A DNA stretch of 64,000 nucleotides from Cyanobacteria bacterium REEB67 (GTDB taxonomy: Bacteria > Cyanobacteriota > Vampirovibrionia > Obscuribacterales > Obscuribacteraceae). The translations under genes and the position numbers were made by a program. Below the pieces are notes generated by a model. That model was not told where the DNA came from. It did not search any database and saw only the letters and a list, made by a program, of their open reading frames with translations. Location of the stretch: contig JAGXAB010000019.1 of assembly GCA_018971775.1 (NCBI GenBank), positions 19,781 to 83,780 of the forward strand. Direction: 5' to 3'. Positions 1 through 9,809 of this stretch are shown here, in pieces (the first letter of the stretch is position 1; every line of letters begins with the position of its first letter).

Positions 1-3000
1 GGCGCAGCGGGTGCGGGCGGAGTGGCCTTATCACCTTTAGCTTCCGGGCTGGCATTACGGGCTTGCTGATGCGACTTCATCTTACCGAGCACACTTCCGA
101 AGGTACCCATAGCTCCTCCGGCCGCACCGATAGCAGCACCCGTATTGGAGTGGCTCGGAGCGACGTGGCTGGGACCCTCATTGTGGGCAGGAGCGCTGCT
201 CTCGTTGGCGGCATAATAGGTGCCGCCTTCAGGAGCGGCCATATGGCCGCCAGAGTGGTGACCACCACCTTCGGCGGGTGCCGGTTCGGAGTAGGACTGG
301 TAGCTACCCGGGTCGACATAGCTCGCACTGCCGGAGTCAGCGGTGTACACATCACCGCCTCCAGGAGCATCTATAGGAACCGGCTGGTAGACACTGCCGC
401 TTCCACCTGAGCCGGGATCACTGGAGACAAATGTCGCTCCCGCACCCGGATCCGTCCAGCTACTGCCCTGCGAAACAGCACTTGAACTGGAACCATCCCA
501 GCCGCTATAACTCGGGGTAGAACTACTCCAGCCACTGTTGTCCGCGTATTGCGGTGCTGCACCGCCTGTGTACGAGGTGACATTGGTATCGGGCGCGACG
601 TTGTTGCTAGCCAAGGTAGGCGATGACGGAGCGACGTTATTGTTGCTGTAGTCATAGCTGACCGGCGTCGTGTAGGCGGCATTACCGACAGCACCACTCG
701 TATCGGAAGCAACCTGATAACCAGCGGCGCTACTATTGTAGTAGACCCCCTGATCGCCCGCGCTCGGGCTTGCGCCCTGGCTGGAGGGAGCAGACCAGAG
801 GCCCGACCCAGCGGCGCCAGTAATCGATGGATCCTGATTGAAAACGGGAGCGCCTCCGGTTCCGCCGCTGTTGAAAGCAACGTTCGAGACATCCTGATTG
901 TAGTTAGGGGTAGCTCCTCCGCCGGGTTGAACAGGAGTGACGCCACCACCTCCGCTCCAGCCATAGCCGCCATCGACAGAATTGCCGGCGACGAAGGCAG
1001 GTGAGGAACCGCCAGGAACGCTGATGTTTTGATCACCGGCATAATACTGTGAGCCACCAGTACCGCTATTCGGAACAGGTTGCACACCTCCGGAAGTATC
1101 TGCATTCTGGGCGAAATACGTATTAGCCGATCCCGGATTGGAGCCACTGGTGTCACCGTAAGTGATACCACCACCCGGCGTAACACCGCCGTAGTTGGCG
1201 TTCACGGAGTTGACACTGTCACCATAACTGATACCAGTATTGGCTTGAGTGATATTATCGCCGGCAACGTAGCTCGGCGCTGCACCGGCATTGACACCGC
1301 CGATCGAGCCTGAGTCATATACAGCACCAGTTCCTGCGTTGTGCACGAGGCCGCTGCCATCGGCAGTCCAACCCCCTACCGAAGGAGCGGGAGAAGCATA
1401 GTTGGCGGCATTGACGCCTCCATCATAGCCGCCGCCTGATGCACCGGCAACAGGGATTGGTCCACTGGAGCCGAAGCTGTTCAAGTCACCGCTATAGGCA
1501 TTACTGGTGCCACCAAACGAATTGTTGACGGATGCGCCGTTGTCTGCACTGCGGAACTCACCAGGTGAGCCTGCAGAAGGCGCGCCCTGCGACAGGGTGA
1601 AGCCACCGTTGGACACAGAACTATTGTCGAATCCGCCGCTGGGAATATGACCTACGCCGGCGGAACCGGAGAGATTGGTGGAATTATCGAAGCTGGGGGC
1701 GTGCGTAAAGGACGCACTGCTCGTATTCGAATAATTCACATCGCCGCCCTGGCTGACGGAAGGAGCGCTCTGTATGGCACCGCTTCCGCTCATAGCAACG
1801 GATCCTGGATCACCTACCGAACGGCTCATCTCAGCAGAACCACCGCCACCATAACCAGTGGAAGCTAGACCAGCACCACCGCCATAGTTGTCATATCCAC
1901 CCGCAACAGCCGCTCCAGATGGAGTGGGCGGTAGCGGAGACACACCGGCTTGGCTCTGATCCGGCGGCACGAAGTTGGCCGCCGCACCAAGACCGATGTT
2001 GTCGTTTGGTCCACTACCGATCACACTACCGGCACTGCAAGACTGAGCCCAGCTGAAATCTCCCATATTTGGAGCCTGACCAGGCGCGGCGGTCGAAGGT
2101 AATGGAGCATGAGCAGCGACTGCCTCAGCACCACTACTGCCACCGCGGAAACTGTCGACAGCCGCACTGAATTGCTGTGACGCTCCGCTGTTGAGCATCT
2201 GGGAAGCGGCACCGGTATCCATCTGAAGTGCCGCATGCGCAGCTACACCAGGATCGATGTTACGGGCCATTTCCTGGCCGAGATGGGCCGTCGAGCTGAT
2301 GCCGTCAAGCTTAGCAGCCAGCGGCGTTTCGCCGAAGCCGGCGGTAGCTACGGTAGCAGCAGCGCTGTTACCTTCCAGACCAGCCTTGAGCAGTTCGGGA
2401 GAAACACCGGACGCGTGCTGAACATCGCAGTAATCCTGACCGCCAGGACTGGCAATAGCAGCATTAAGTTTGTCATTGGTTACGCCGGATCCAGCCATAA
2501 TTTGCTGAGTCGCCTCTTGAGCCGCTTTAGCATTGGGATCGTTTGCGTTTGCAGCACTGATCGGCGGTGGTTCGCCAAGCTTGCTAACATCAAGATGTTG
2601 ATTACCATTTTGATCAGTAGTCAGGAAACTATTAGCTTTAGAGTTGTCTACAGGACTGTGTTGACCGTCGCCGCCAGCAGCAGGAGTACTACCGGAGAGG
2701 TTATCGGCAAGATGACCAACACCTGGAGGGGCACCAACGCCAGTACCACCGACACCATCGGGTACTCCGCCCGCGTGATTGTTGGGCGTGGCAGAACCGC
2801 TGCCGGGACCACCAATCGGATTGCCGTCCGGCCCGATCGGATTGTTTCCGGTCTTGGTGGCATCGTTAGCACCACCGGCCCCGGGAAGATTGGCATGACC
2901 ACCGTTGACGTCGAGCGGATTGCCGTTCTTGGCACCATCACCGAGCGTACCGCTAGTGAGCGGAGGTGCATTGTGATTGTCGGCATGGACATTAGATGTG

Positions 3001-5108
3001 CTGTTGCCCTGATGCAATGCGATACTTGCCGCCACGGTGGAGGCGCCGCCGGCACCACCGCCGCCGCCACCTTCGCCACCGCCGGCGCCACCTTCGTGAC
3101 CGCCTTTGTGACCTTTTGTCTTACCACCGCCTTTTTGTTCAGGACCGGACTGTTGACCGGTCGTAAGAGGCGGAGGAGCATTAGAACTATCTTTACTGCC
3201 GGAGTCAGCGCCACCGCTTGCACCCTTCGCATCGGCACCACCAGCAGCGCCCTTATCACCGCCGCCGCCCGTGTTGAGCGCCATGGCGTTGCTATTACTG
3301 GCACCACTACCAGCAGGAGAGACGGCTGCACCGTCCGCAGGTTTGCCGCCGGCAGGTGTGTGGGTACCACTGTCGGCACCACCATTTGCCCCATTGCTGG
3401 CGCTCTGGTCCTGACCAGCACCCCCTGGATGGCCTCCGCCAGCATGATGTGCTCCACCGCCTTTATGAGCGCCAGCACCACCGCCAGCACCACCACCGGC
3501 GCCACCACCGGCACCGCTGGCCATTGACCTGGCCGCACTGGCAGCAAAAGCCGAAGCTGTGGATATAGCTTCAGAAGCTACACCGCTAAAGTCAAATGCA
3601 CCTTTAACCGCAGCCAGAGCCAGGATCAAGAGAGCCGATTGGATTACCGTGCCGGATTCGCCTACTCCACGGAAGCAAGCCATAAGAAGGATGACTGTGT
3701 TCCAGAACAAGCTCCAGAAGCAAACAACTATTACGCCCTCGCACCAGGAGCCCATCGCCTTACGCAGAGCAGCTACCGGCCATACCCATAGCGCTGCCGC
3801 CACAGGTCCCATGCACCACAGATAATAGAGATAAACCATCTGGAAAGTGCAGGCCAGGTCCCAGGTAAGGCCCTGAGCGTTGATTACCATGTTGAAGAAT
3901 AAACGGGTCAAACTCTTTGTATAAGTAACGTCTTCGTCTTTGACCTGAACGTTATCGATGCCGGCGCAAGGATCGCGCAGCTCGGTAACCAGCGTAAGGC
4001 CTTCGAACACCGCCCATACAGTCGATCCGCTCGAGGTCGGCTTTTCAGTTTCGGCGATGGCATTACGTCTGTGTTTAGCTTGTTCGACTGGTACCGCTCG
4101 CAAAATGGCGCATTTTGCATCGCTGTACATATCGCTGCCAAAGAGTCGTTTATATTCGTCGGCAATAGTAAACGTGATCGAGTTGGCCACATCTATCCCG
4201 TAGTTTATAACAAGGAAGCTGCCGGGGATAAGGAAGATAGCCACGATCGAACGAAGAATACCCTCAAAAGGATGGACTTCCTGACCGATCAAAACAGGAG
4301 ATCCCTGAGCGACAATGGCGCGCACCTGAGCGAGTACGGCACCAGGCAAAAGCAGGAGCACAGCCATCGGAATAAACAACTGATCGCGCAGAGTCTGCCA
4401 GACGTTGCCCGGCTCGGCCGTAAAGTTATTCAAGTACATCGAGCAATAATCAATGGCCTGCAAGACCTGAGCAACACCGGAAGAACCAACAGAGTTGGCG
4501 GCATTGTTCGCGCCCATGCCGGCAGCGGTCTGCGTGGTCCACATGGCGCGTTCAGGGTCGAACATCTGCTCCAACATACGGTTGTGGTTGTAGCGTTCGA
4601 TGATTTGAAATTGGCTGTCCGAAACTGGATAACCGAATGTCTTGAAGAGGTTATTGCCGATCGTCGTATCACGAGCTGTCGGAGGAGTGGATTGAGCAGT
4701 CGGGATGACCGCCGGCCATATATAGACAGGATCGCCGGGATTGGTGTGACTGACTGGCGAACCTTTGGCGGAGTTACCATTCTGGTCGACCTTGTCCACC
4801 TTCATGATCTGATCGGTGACGGGAAATCGGTGACTGTAGAGAGTACGAGAGGTACCGGCACTACCTGAGTTGACGTCGGACGAACTCGGCCCAGAAGAGC
4901 CGGTACCGCCACTACCACCGGTGCCCTGCGCAAAACCGGCGGGAGCACTGGTCAGAGCGATGAACATAAAGGCCAGGGCGAGTAAAAGCTTTACCCCCTG
5001 ATTTTTCGCTTTGCCTTCCATTACTCTGCCCTCGTTCACTTCGCTATTTACCTGAAAAGATAATTGACTTACGCCTCTGACCCGGCGGGGGTTGATGTTT
5101 TTATTCAT
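1..5108 (-). CDS. Giant VirB6/TrbL-like polytopic membrane protein, copy A (3' end outside window)
   Basis: The frame opens at ATG 5108 behind AGGGGG and has no stop down to position 1, giving at least 1702 residues. A second in-frame ATG at 5021, also with a GAGG site, gives a cleaner signal peptide ending near GFAQ. Residues about 120-520 contain several hydrophobic segments, among them LFIPMAVLLLLPGAVLAQV and ILRSIVAIFLIP. From about residue 530 to the window edge the chain is Gly/Ser/Ala/Asn-rich low complexity. The N-terminal half matches its neighbour (5118-7655) closely: both carry SDSQ(F/Y)QII, FDPER(A/V)MW and ILRSIVA(I/V)FLIP. The layout of polytopic core plus huge tail resembles the extended VirB6 proteins of type IV secretion systems. 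That family assignment is inference from topology and context; other membrane scaffolds are possible. Confidence 0.6.
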   Translation of the reverse strand, partial: MNKNINPRRVRGVSQLSFQVNSEVNEGRVMEGKAKNQGVKLLLALAFMFIALTSAPAGFAQGTGGSGGTGSSGPSSSDVNSGSAGTSRTLYSHRFPVTDQIMKVDKVDQNGNSAKGSPVSHTNPGDPVYIWPAVIPTAQSTPPTARDTTIGNNLFKTFGYPVSDSQFQIIERYNHNRMLEQMFDPERAMWTTQTAAGMGANNAANSVGSSGVAQVLQAIDYCSMYLNNFTAEPGNVWQTLRDQLFIPMAVLLLLPGAVLAQVRAIVAQGSPVLIGQEVHPFEGILRSIVAIFLIPGSFLVINYGIDVANSITFTIADEYKRLFGSDMYSDAKCAILRAVPVEQAKHRRNAIAETEKPTSSGSTVWAVFEGLTLVTELRDPCAGIDNVQVKDEDVTYTKSLTRLFFNMVINAQGLTWDLACTFQMVYLYYLWCMGPVAAALWVWPVAALRKAMGSWCEGVIVVCFWSLFWNTVILLMACFRGVGESGTVIQSALLILALAAVKGAFDFSGVASEAISTASAFAASAARSMASGAGGGAGGGAGGGAGAHKGGGAHHAGGGHPGGAGQDQSASNGANGGADSGTHTPAGGKPADGAAVSPAGSGASNSNAMALNTGGGGDKGAAGGADAKGASGGADSGSKDSSNAPPPLTTGQQSGPEQKGGGKTKGHKGGHEGGAGGGEGGGGGGAGGASTVAASIALHQGNSTSNVHADNHNAPPLTSGTLGDGAKNGNPLDVNGGHANLPGAGGANDATKTGNNPIGPDGNPIGGPGSGSATPNNHAGGVPDGVGGTGVGAPPGVGHLADNLSGSTPAAGGDGQHSPVDNSKANSFLTTDQNGNQHLDVSKLGEPPPISAANANDPNAKAAQEATQQIMAGSGVTNDKLNAAIASPGGQDYCDVQHASGVSPELLKAGLEGNSAAATVATAGFGETPLAAKLDGISSTAHLGQEMARNIDPGVAAHAALQMDTGAASQMLNSGASQQFSAAVDSFRGGSSGAEAVAAHAPLPSTAAPGQAPNMGDFSWAQSCSAGSVIGSGPNDNIGLGAAANFVPPDQSQAGVSPLPPTPSGAAVAGGYDNYGGGAGLASTGYGGGGSAEMSRSVGDPGSVAMSGSGAIQSAPSVSQGGDVNYSNTSSASFTHAPSFDNSTNLSGSAGVGHIPSGGFDNSSVSNGGFTLSQGAPSAGSPGEFRSADNGASVNNSFGGTSNAYSGDLNSFGSSGPIPVAGASGGGYDGGVNAANYASPAPSVGGWTADGSGLVHNAGTGAVYDSGSIGGVNAGAAPSYVAGDNITQANTGISYGDSVNSVNANYGGVTPGGGITYGDTSGSNPGSANTYFAQNADTSGGVQPVPNSGTGGSQYYAGDQNISVPGGSSPAFVAGNSVDGGYGWSGGGGVTPVQPGGGATPNYNQDVSNVAFNSGGTGGAPVFNQDPSITGAAGSGLWSAPSSQGASPSAGDQGVYYNSSAAGYQVASDTSGAVGNAAYTTPVSYDYSNNNVAPSSPTLASNNVAPDTNVTSYTGGAAPQYADNSGWSSSTPSYSGWDGSSSSAVSQGSSWTDPGAGATFVSSDPGSGGSGSVYQPVPIDAPGGGDVYTADSGSASYVDPGSYQSYSEPAPAEGGGHHSGGHMAAPEGGTYYAANESSAPAHNEGPSHVAPSHSNTGAAIGAAGGAMGTFGSVLGKMKSHQQARNASPEAKGDKATPPAPAA

Positions 5109-5117
5109 TTCATCCCC

Positions 5118-7655
5118 CTAGTCTTTTTCTTTGGATGGTGGCGGTAGCGAGCCGGCGGCACTGGCGATCTGACCGATTGCCGAAGATGCGTCGGCGTGCG
5201 GAGCAGCGCCAGCAGCAGCGGCTGCAGTCTTGCCGGTAGCAGACTTGCTTCCAGCTTCGCCGCTGCCTTCTCCATCACCGCCACCATCACCACCGGCGCC
5301 ACCGGCGGCTCCAGCAGGGGCTGCAGGTGCAGCAGCAGCAGCAGGCGAAGCGCCCGGGTTAGACTTGGTCGAGCCAGCATCACCGGCAGCGGGAGTGAGA
5401 CCGACCGGTGCACCATTTGTCGGCATCTGGCCGGACGAAGGCGGTGACCCACCAGGCGAGCCGGGATCTTTAGAAGAGGCAACACCTGATGCCCCAGTAC
5501 CGGCCGCAGCTGTCATGCCACGTGCGGCACCAGAACCAGCACCAGCACCGGCACCGGCACCGGCACCATCGCCGGAAGCTCCAGCTCCACCACCGGGCGG
5601 AGGCGGGGGCGGGTGGTGACCATCGCCACCGGGAGGAGGAGGAGGAGGCGGTGAGTTACTGCCGCCGCTGCCACCGGGGGGCGGAGGAGGCGGCGTGGTA
5701 TTGTCGCCACCGGGGGGCGGAGCAGGCGGTGTACCATCCGGATTTGAACTACCGTTACCAGTACCAGTTTGCTGATTACTCTGAGTGGGACTGGCGCCTG
5801 GCGAACCTGGATCGCCCGGAGGGGCGCTACCAGCGCCCTGCTGTCCCGGCTGCCCCTGAGGCGAACCAGCATACTGCGGAGCGGTACCGGAACCAGCACT
5901 ACCAGAGTTCATCATACTCAAATTTTGCAGTTGGACAGCGCTGCCGAAAGCAGCGTAAGGCTGGAAGGTAAATGGAGAAGAGGGCACACCGATCATCAAA
6001 CCAAGGAAACAGATAAAGACAGCTACTTCCCAGCGCAGGTCGGTGGGCATGCCGCCCATATAAATGACGCGCTGAGTCATGATCGCCAGGATCACCATCC
6101 AGATGAAGCGCCACATGCTGACTTTGATCACACCCTCGACCCAGCGGCCGAAAACACCACGGAACATGAAGCCTTCACCGACCTGCGGCCAGGCGTAGAA
6201 GGCCGCAGCAATTGGTCCGAGCAGTAGCATGTAGCAAACGAGCACGACCTGCAGAGCAGTGAGTACAATGAGCATGATCGCAGCCATGAGCATGGCGCCG
6301 TTCAGAGTCGACTGCAGGGCCTGGCCCATCCAGTCTTGTTGTTCGATAACAGACTGCGCTTCCGGTTGGTTGGCGGCAAGACCGTCGCCGATGCCCATTA
6401 AACCGCCCATAGCCTGACTGATCAAGCCACCTAGGAAACCGCCGATAGCAGCACCGGCGGCGCCGCCGATCGCACCACCGATGGCACTGCCCGTCGCAGC
6501 CAGACCACCACCAGAGGCAGCGCCACCGGCACCTTGAGCGCCGCTGGGATTGGGCAAGACCATGGCGTTGACGCTTTTCTTGGGGTCATAACAAAGTTGT
6601 TGAGTCCAGTTCATAATCGTCGGTAAGTCGACATAGTCTCGACATGAATAGGCAAGCGAATTGCCCGTGTCTATAGACCAGCTCATGATTACTTGTGTAG
6701 CCGGTATGAGGAAGACGGCGACGATGGATCGCAAAATACCATCGAAGGGGCTCTGAGTTTCCGGAGCCTGCAGGTTGAAACCTTTGCCGACAATCGATTT
6801 GACCTGACTGATCACAGCACCTGGCAGGAGGAAGAGAATGGCCATCGGCACGAAGACTTGCTTATACATAGTCTGGACCATGCCGACCGCGCCGGCGACC
6901 GAAGCGTCATCACCGGAACCACGCCAGGTCAGGCCGGCAACCGAGCCTTCATTGGCAACGTTGATCAAAGAACCATTGCCGTCGCCATTGACGATACGAT
7001 TAAAAACGGCATTGAGGGCGATTTCACCCGTGTTGGCCATGGCTTTGGAGGTGGCGCTGGTTGTGGTTTGCGATGTGGCCGAAGTCATCCACATGACGCG
7101 CTCCGGGTCGAAAGCGAGCTCCATCATGCGCTGATTGTTTTCTCTGGAAATGATCTGATACTGCGAATCGGACATAGGCAGACCATAAGTCGTCATCAAA
7201 TTATTGAAGAGTTCACTATCGCGAGCAGCGGCAGGCTTACCGGTACCGATCATCGGTAACTGAGCATAGGCAATGCCAGTGCCAACAAGGTCCTGACGAA
7301 CAATCGGTGTATAAGCGGTCCAGGCGTGCATCGTACCGGCATCGGAGGCATTGCCACCTTGCGGGTCCTGGTGCTGGGTATCGGCCTTGGCTGCCTGCGC
7401 GGCGAAAGGAAAGCGTCGGCCGTAAGCGTCTCTTTGACCTTTGGGCGAAGCCAGTGTGTCAGGCTGAGGCGTACTGCCCTGGCCATTTTTGCCGGTATTG
7501 ACAGACTGAGCCGAGGCATCGGGCAAGATAACGGCCGCAACACTGAGCACTAGTAAGAAAAACAAGGGCAGCCGCATAGCCAGAGCGCGAGCTGTCGACG
7601 ACACATGCCGGCGGCTTGCCCTTTCCTGTTTGTTTGGCCCGTTAAACTTTTTCAT
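5118..7655 (-). CDS. VirB6/TrbL-like polytopic membrane protein, copy B
   Basis: The protein has about 845 residues from ATG 7655, which has AAGGG ten bases upstream. An in-frame ATG at 7739 overlaps the upstream stop as ATGA and would add 28 residues. A long N-region precedes a signal-like segment ending near PDASAQ. The core has hydrophobic stretches such as VFVPMAILFLLPGAVISQV, a Gly/Ala-rich helix pair (AIGGAIGGAAGAAIGG) and a membrane block near LLGPIAAAFYAWPQVGEGF, typical of VirB6/TrbL-like channel proteins. The last ~250 residues are runs of Pro and Gly/Ala. It is a tandem paralogue of the gene at 1-5108, with a ten-base gap between them. A role in an envelope-spanning channel is inferred. 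Confidence 0.65.
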   Translation of the reverse strand: MKKFNGPNKQERASRRHVSSTARALAMRLPLFFLLVLSVAAVILPDASAQSVNTGKNGQGSTPQPDTLASPKGQRDAYGRRFPFAAQAAKADTQHQDPQGGNASDAGTMHAWTAYTPIVRQDLVGTGIAYAQLPMIGTGKPAAARDSELFNNLMTTYGLPMSDSQYQIISRENNQRMMELAFDPERVMWMTSATSQTTTSATSKAMANTGEIALNAVFNRIVNGDGNGSLINVANEGSVAGLTWRGSGDDASVAGAVGMVQTMYKQVFVPMAILFLLPGAVISQVKSIVGKGFNLQAPETQSPFDGILRSIVAVFLIPATQVIMSWSIDTGNSLAYSCRDYVDLPTIMNWTQQLCYDPKKSVNAMVLPNPSGAQGAGGAASGGGLAATGSAIGGAIGGAAGAAIGGFLGGLISQAMGGLMGIGDGLAANQPEAQSVIEQQDWMGQALQSTLNGAMLMAAIMLIVLTALQVVLVCYMLLLGPIAAAFYAWPQVGEGFMFRGVFGRWVEGVIKVSMWRFIWMVILAIMTQRVIYMGGMPTDLRWEVAVFICFLGLMIGVPSSPFTFQPYAAFGSAVQLQNLSMMNSGSAGSGTAPQYAGSPQGQPGQQGAGSAPPGDPGSPGASPTQSNQQTGTGNGSSNPDGTPPAPPPGGDNTTPPPPPPGGSGGSNSPPPPPPPGGDGHHPPPPPPGGGAGASGDGAGAGAGAGAGSGAARGMTAAAGTGASGVASSKDPGSPGGSPPSSGQMPTNGAPVGLTPAAGDAGSTKSNPGASPAAAAAPAAPAGAAGGAGGDGGGDGEGSGEAGSKSATGKTAAAAAGAAPHADASSAIGQIASAAGSLPPPSKEKD

Positions 7656-7735
7656 CCCTTCTCTACCCTTGATACATCTGAGTGCTTGTGCTCTTACCGT
7701 ATAGAAAAATTTGCTCTCGGCGTGCGGTTTTTCTC

Positions 7736-9781
7736 TCATCGCTTCATCTGCACTTGCCGATTACCATCGGACAACGAGACTGTCAGCCTTGGACTCCAGG
7801 GTCTGCCAAAGATTGTGATTGTACCTTTGACTTCTTGATTGGGTTGCACGAGAGTCGTATCGAAGTCGGCTCTCATTGCGGCATCGGACAATTTATGATT
7901 GTTCTCGGCCACTGAAAAGTCATCGGCGTTGAAAGAAAAATCACCCTGACCGCTGTTTTTGATAACGACAGAGAGTGTGGATTTGCGGGCGGTGATGTTG
8001 ACGCCTTGCAACTCGACGGAAACGCCGGAGCTGGGGGCGGCTGGTTCGGGAGCGGCTTCCGGAGCGCTTTCGGCCTTGGAAGCGGCACTGGCGGCAGCGG
8101 GAGCGGGAGCGAGATCGGCGACCTTATCGGTGCTTGCACTCTTAGCATTTTTATCGGCGACGGCATTTTTTGGAGCTTTAGCAGCTTTTTTAGCCTCTGC
8201 TTTTTCCTTCTTTACCTCGTCTTTCTTCTCAGCCCTGGCAGCTTTCTCCAGCGGCTGAGCGGCCATCTTCGCCGGCAGGGCCGTTGCGACAGCGTCGCCT
8301 TCGGGCTGCTGTTTTTTGCCGCCGAAGCTGAAAAGCGAACCGATCGAGGGCAGTCCAAACATGCCTTTGCTTTCGGCCTGAGCAGCCTGAGCCGGTTCGG
8401 GAGCAGCTAGAGAATCGGGAGTCGGGGTGATGCCCGAGACACGACCGATGATCGAACGGGCCGCATTCGCGCCGGCAGCGTTAGCTAATTCCAGCTGAGC
8501 CGACTTCATATCTTCGCGGGCACTATCGGCTTCATTCTGAGCCTGGGCCTGGTCTGCGAGAGCACGCTGACGCTCGGAATCGGTATTGGCCACTTCCGCT
8601 TCCTGCTTGCGAGCGGCGGAAGTCTGCTGGGCCAGGGCAAATTTGTTGTACGTATATAGATAGCGATAATAGGATTGGACAAGATCGCTCTGGACACGAC
8701 GGACGATCGGCGCGATCCTCTTATCGATCAAAACCGGCTTGAAAATTGTGTCGACCTGACGTTGACCAACGGAGAAGCTGCCCTTGGTTGCATCACCAGG
8801 AAGGCTGACATCGATCTTGCTCAAATTCTCGGCCAGCTTTGCGTCTCTAGTAAATTGCTGCAGAGAAGCTCCGGTCTGGGCGCCTTTCCAGAGCACCTTC
8901 AGATCGTCGCGTTGCTTGTAAGGAGAACGAGCCTCCATGCCGGTCGGAGTGATCGGAATGAAATTGGCGCGCTTGCGTTCCACCGGCGCATCGCTACCGG
9001 CATTGGCCCTTGGTACGGCTTGACCGGAGCCGAAAAGACCGGCCGGACGCTCGGGCTGTTGCGGCGGCATCATTGCCGGATAGCCGCCCTGGTAAGGGAC
9101 GGCATAAGGATTGAGATAGGGATTGGCGTAAGGATTGACATACGGATTGGCATAGGGATTGCCGTATGGATTGTTCGGATCGGCACCCTGCATATTGGCC
9201 TGGGTGGAAAGTGTCACCGCCGGAGGTGGCGGTGTCAGACTGCCGCCGGCCAGAGAGCCGGGAGGCGGAGGAGGCACTGTGCCATTGTAGGATCCATAGG
9301 TAGCAGCCTGACCTTTGCGAGCATCGGCCACAAGCTGAGGCGGCGGTGTCGGAGCGATAGGCGAGCCACCGGACCACATATCAGGCACTCCGGTCGGTGC
9401 AGCCGAGCCGGTGACATTGGCGGAAATGGACGTATCGACGGAGGCAGGCAGGCCGATATTGGCTGCAACGGCCTGTTGACTGGCAATCGGATCGGTCGAG
9501 ACCTGTGGCAAAACGCGACCGTTACCATCGGCAGTCGCCTGCGCCTGGGCCTGATCTCGCATCGCCTGTGCTTGAGCAGCCTGGGCCGCCGTGCGCTCCA
9601 GCTCTTCCTGCTGCGCCTTGGCGACGAAACGCGGATCGACCTTCGGTCTGAGCTGACTGAGAATGCCACCACCGGTCGGTACGCTTGTCGCCGAGTCATG
9701 TTTACCCAGGCCGCCCGCCAGAGACGAGCAACCGGACAGCAACAAGGCTGAAAACATAACGATGGTAAGGGAGAAACGCAT
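7736..9781 (-). CDS. Large repeat-bearing lipoprotein of the VirB6-like operon
   Basis: This 681-residue protein starts at ATG 9781 and has a type II signal peptide with lipobox LSGC, so it is probably lipidated at Cys18 and anchored in an envelope membrane. In order there follow an Ala/Gln-rich helix, Pro-rich spacers, a degenerate NPYx repeat (about residues 200-225), a helical and coiled-coil block (about 290-430), an Ala/Lys/Glu-rich linker, and a C-terminal ~95-residue beta-rich domain. That last domain (ending DGNRQVQMKR) has the feel of an Ig-like, DUF4352-type fold. Its stop overlaps a possible start of the next gene. Context suggests a structural envelope component, perhaps equivalent to the lipoprotein of a type IV secretion core, but no homology to VirB7 is visible. 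Confidence 0.6.
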   Translation of the reverse strand: MRFSLTIVMFSALLLSGCSSLAGGLGKHDSATSVPTGGGILSQLRPKVDPRFVAKAQQEELERTAAQAAQAQAMRDQAQAQATADGNGRVLPQVSTDPIASQQAVAANIGLPASVDTSISANVTGSAAPTGVPDMWSGGSPIAPTPPPQLVADARKGQAATYGSYNGTVPPPPPGSLAGGSLTPPPPAVTLSTQANMQGADPNNPYGNPYANPYVNPYANPYLNPYAVPYQGGYPAMMPPQQPERPAGLFGSGQAVPRANAGSDAPVERKRANFIPITPTGMEARSPYKQRDDLKVLWKGAQTGASLQQFTRDAKLAENLSKIDVSLPGDATKGSFSVGQRQVDTIFKPVLIDKRIAPIVRRVQSDLVQSYYRYLYTYNKFALAQQTSAARKQEAEVANTDSERQRALADQAQAQNEADSAREDMKSAQLELANAAGANAARSIIGRVSGITPTPDSLAAPEPAQAAQAESKGMFGLPSIGSLFSFGGKKQQPEGDAVATALPAKMAAQPLEKAARAEKKDEVKKEKAEAKKAAKAPKNAVADKNAKSASTDKVADLAPAPAAASAASKAESAPEAAPEPAAPSSGVSVELQGVNITARKSTLSVVIKNSGQGDFSFNADDFSVAENNHKLSDAAMRADFDTTLVQPNQEVKGTITIFGRPWSPRLTVSLSDGNRQVQMKR
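9108..9179. repeat. 12-bp in-frame tandem repeat encoding NPYx units
   Basis: GGATTG recurs every 12 bases at 9108, 9120, 9132, 9144, 9156 and 9168 on the plus strand. Read on the minus strand it encodes successive Asn-Pro-Tyr-x tetrapeptides in the lipoprotein. Variable fourth positions (Gly, Ala, Val, Leu) show that the array is partly degenerate at DNA level but kept at protein level. Confidence 0.85.
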
Positions 9782-9809
9782 GGACCTGGGGTGTAACCTA
9801 TTTTCTTTT

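Noticed and set aside
2235..3527. 430-codon plus-strand ORF opposite the giant VirB6-like gene
   Set aside because: It mirrors the Gly/Ser-rich low-complexity coding of the minus-strand gene, which lacks stops in several frames; the minus frame has membrane segments, a signal peptide and a paralogue.
5196..5971. Overlapping plus-strand ORFs in the Pro/Gly-rich tail region
   Set aside because: They are frame shadows of the poly-Pro and Gly/Ala coding of the minus-strand gene.
8675..9751. 358-codon plus-strand ORF
   Set aside because: Antisense to the lipoprotein gene; its Arg/Ile/Gly-rich composition reflects the other strand and it has no ribosome site or motif.
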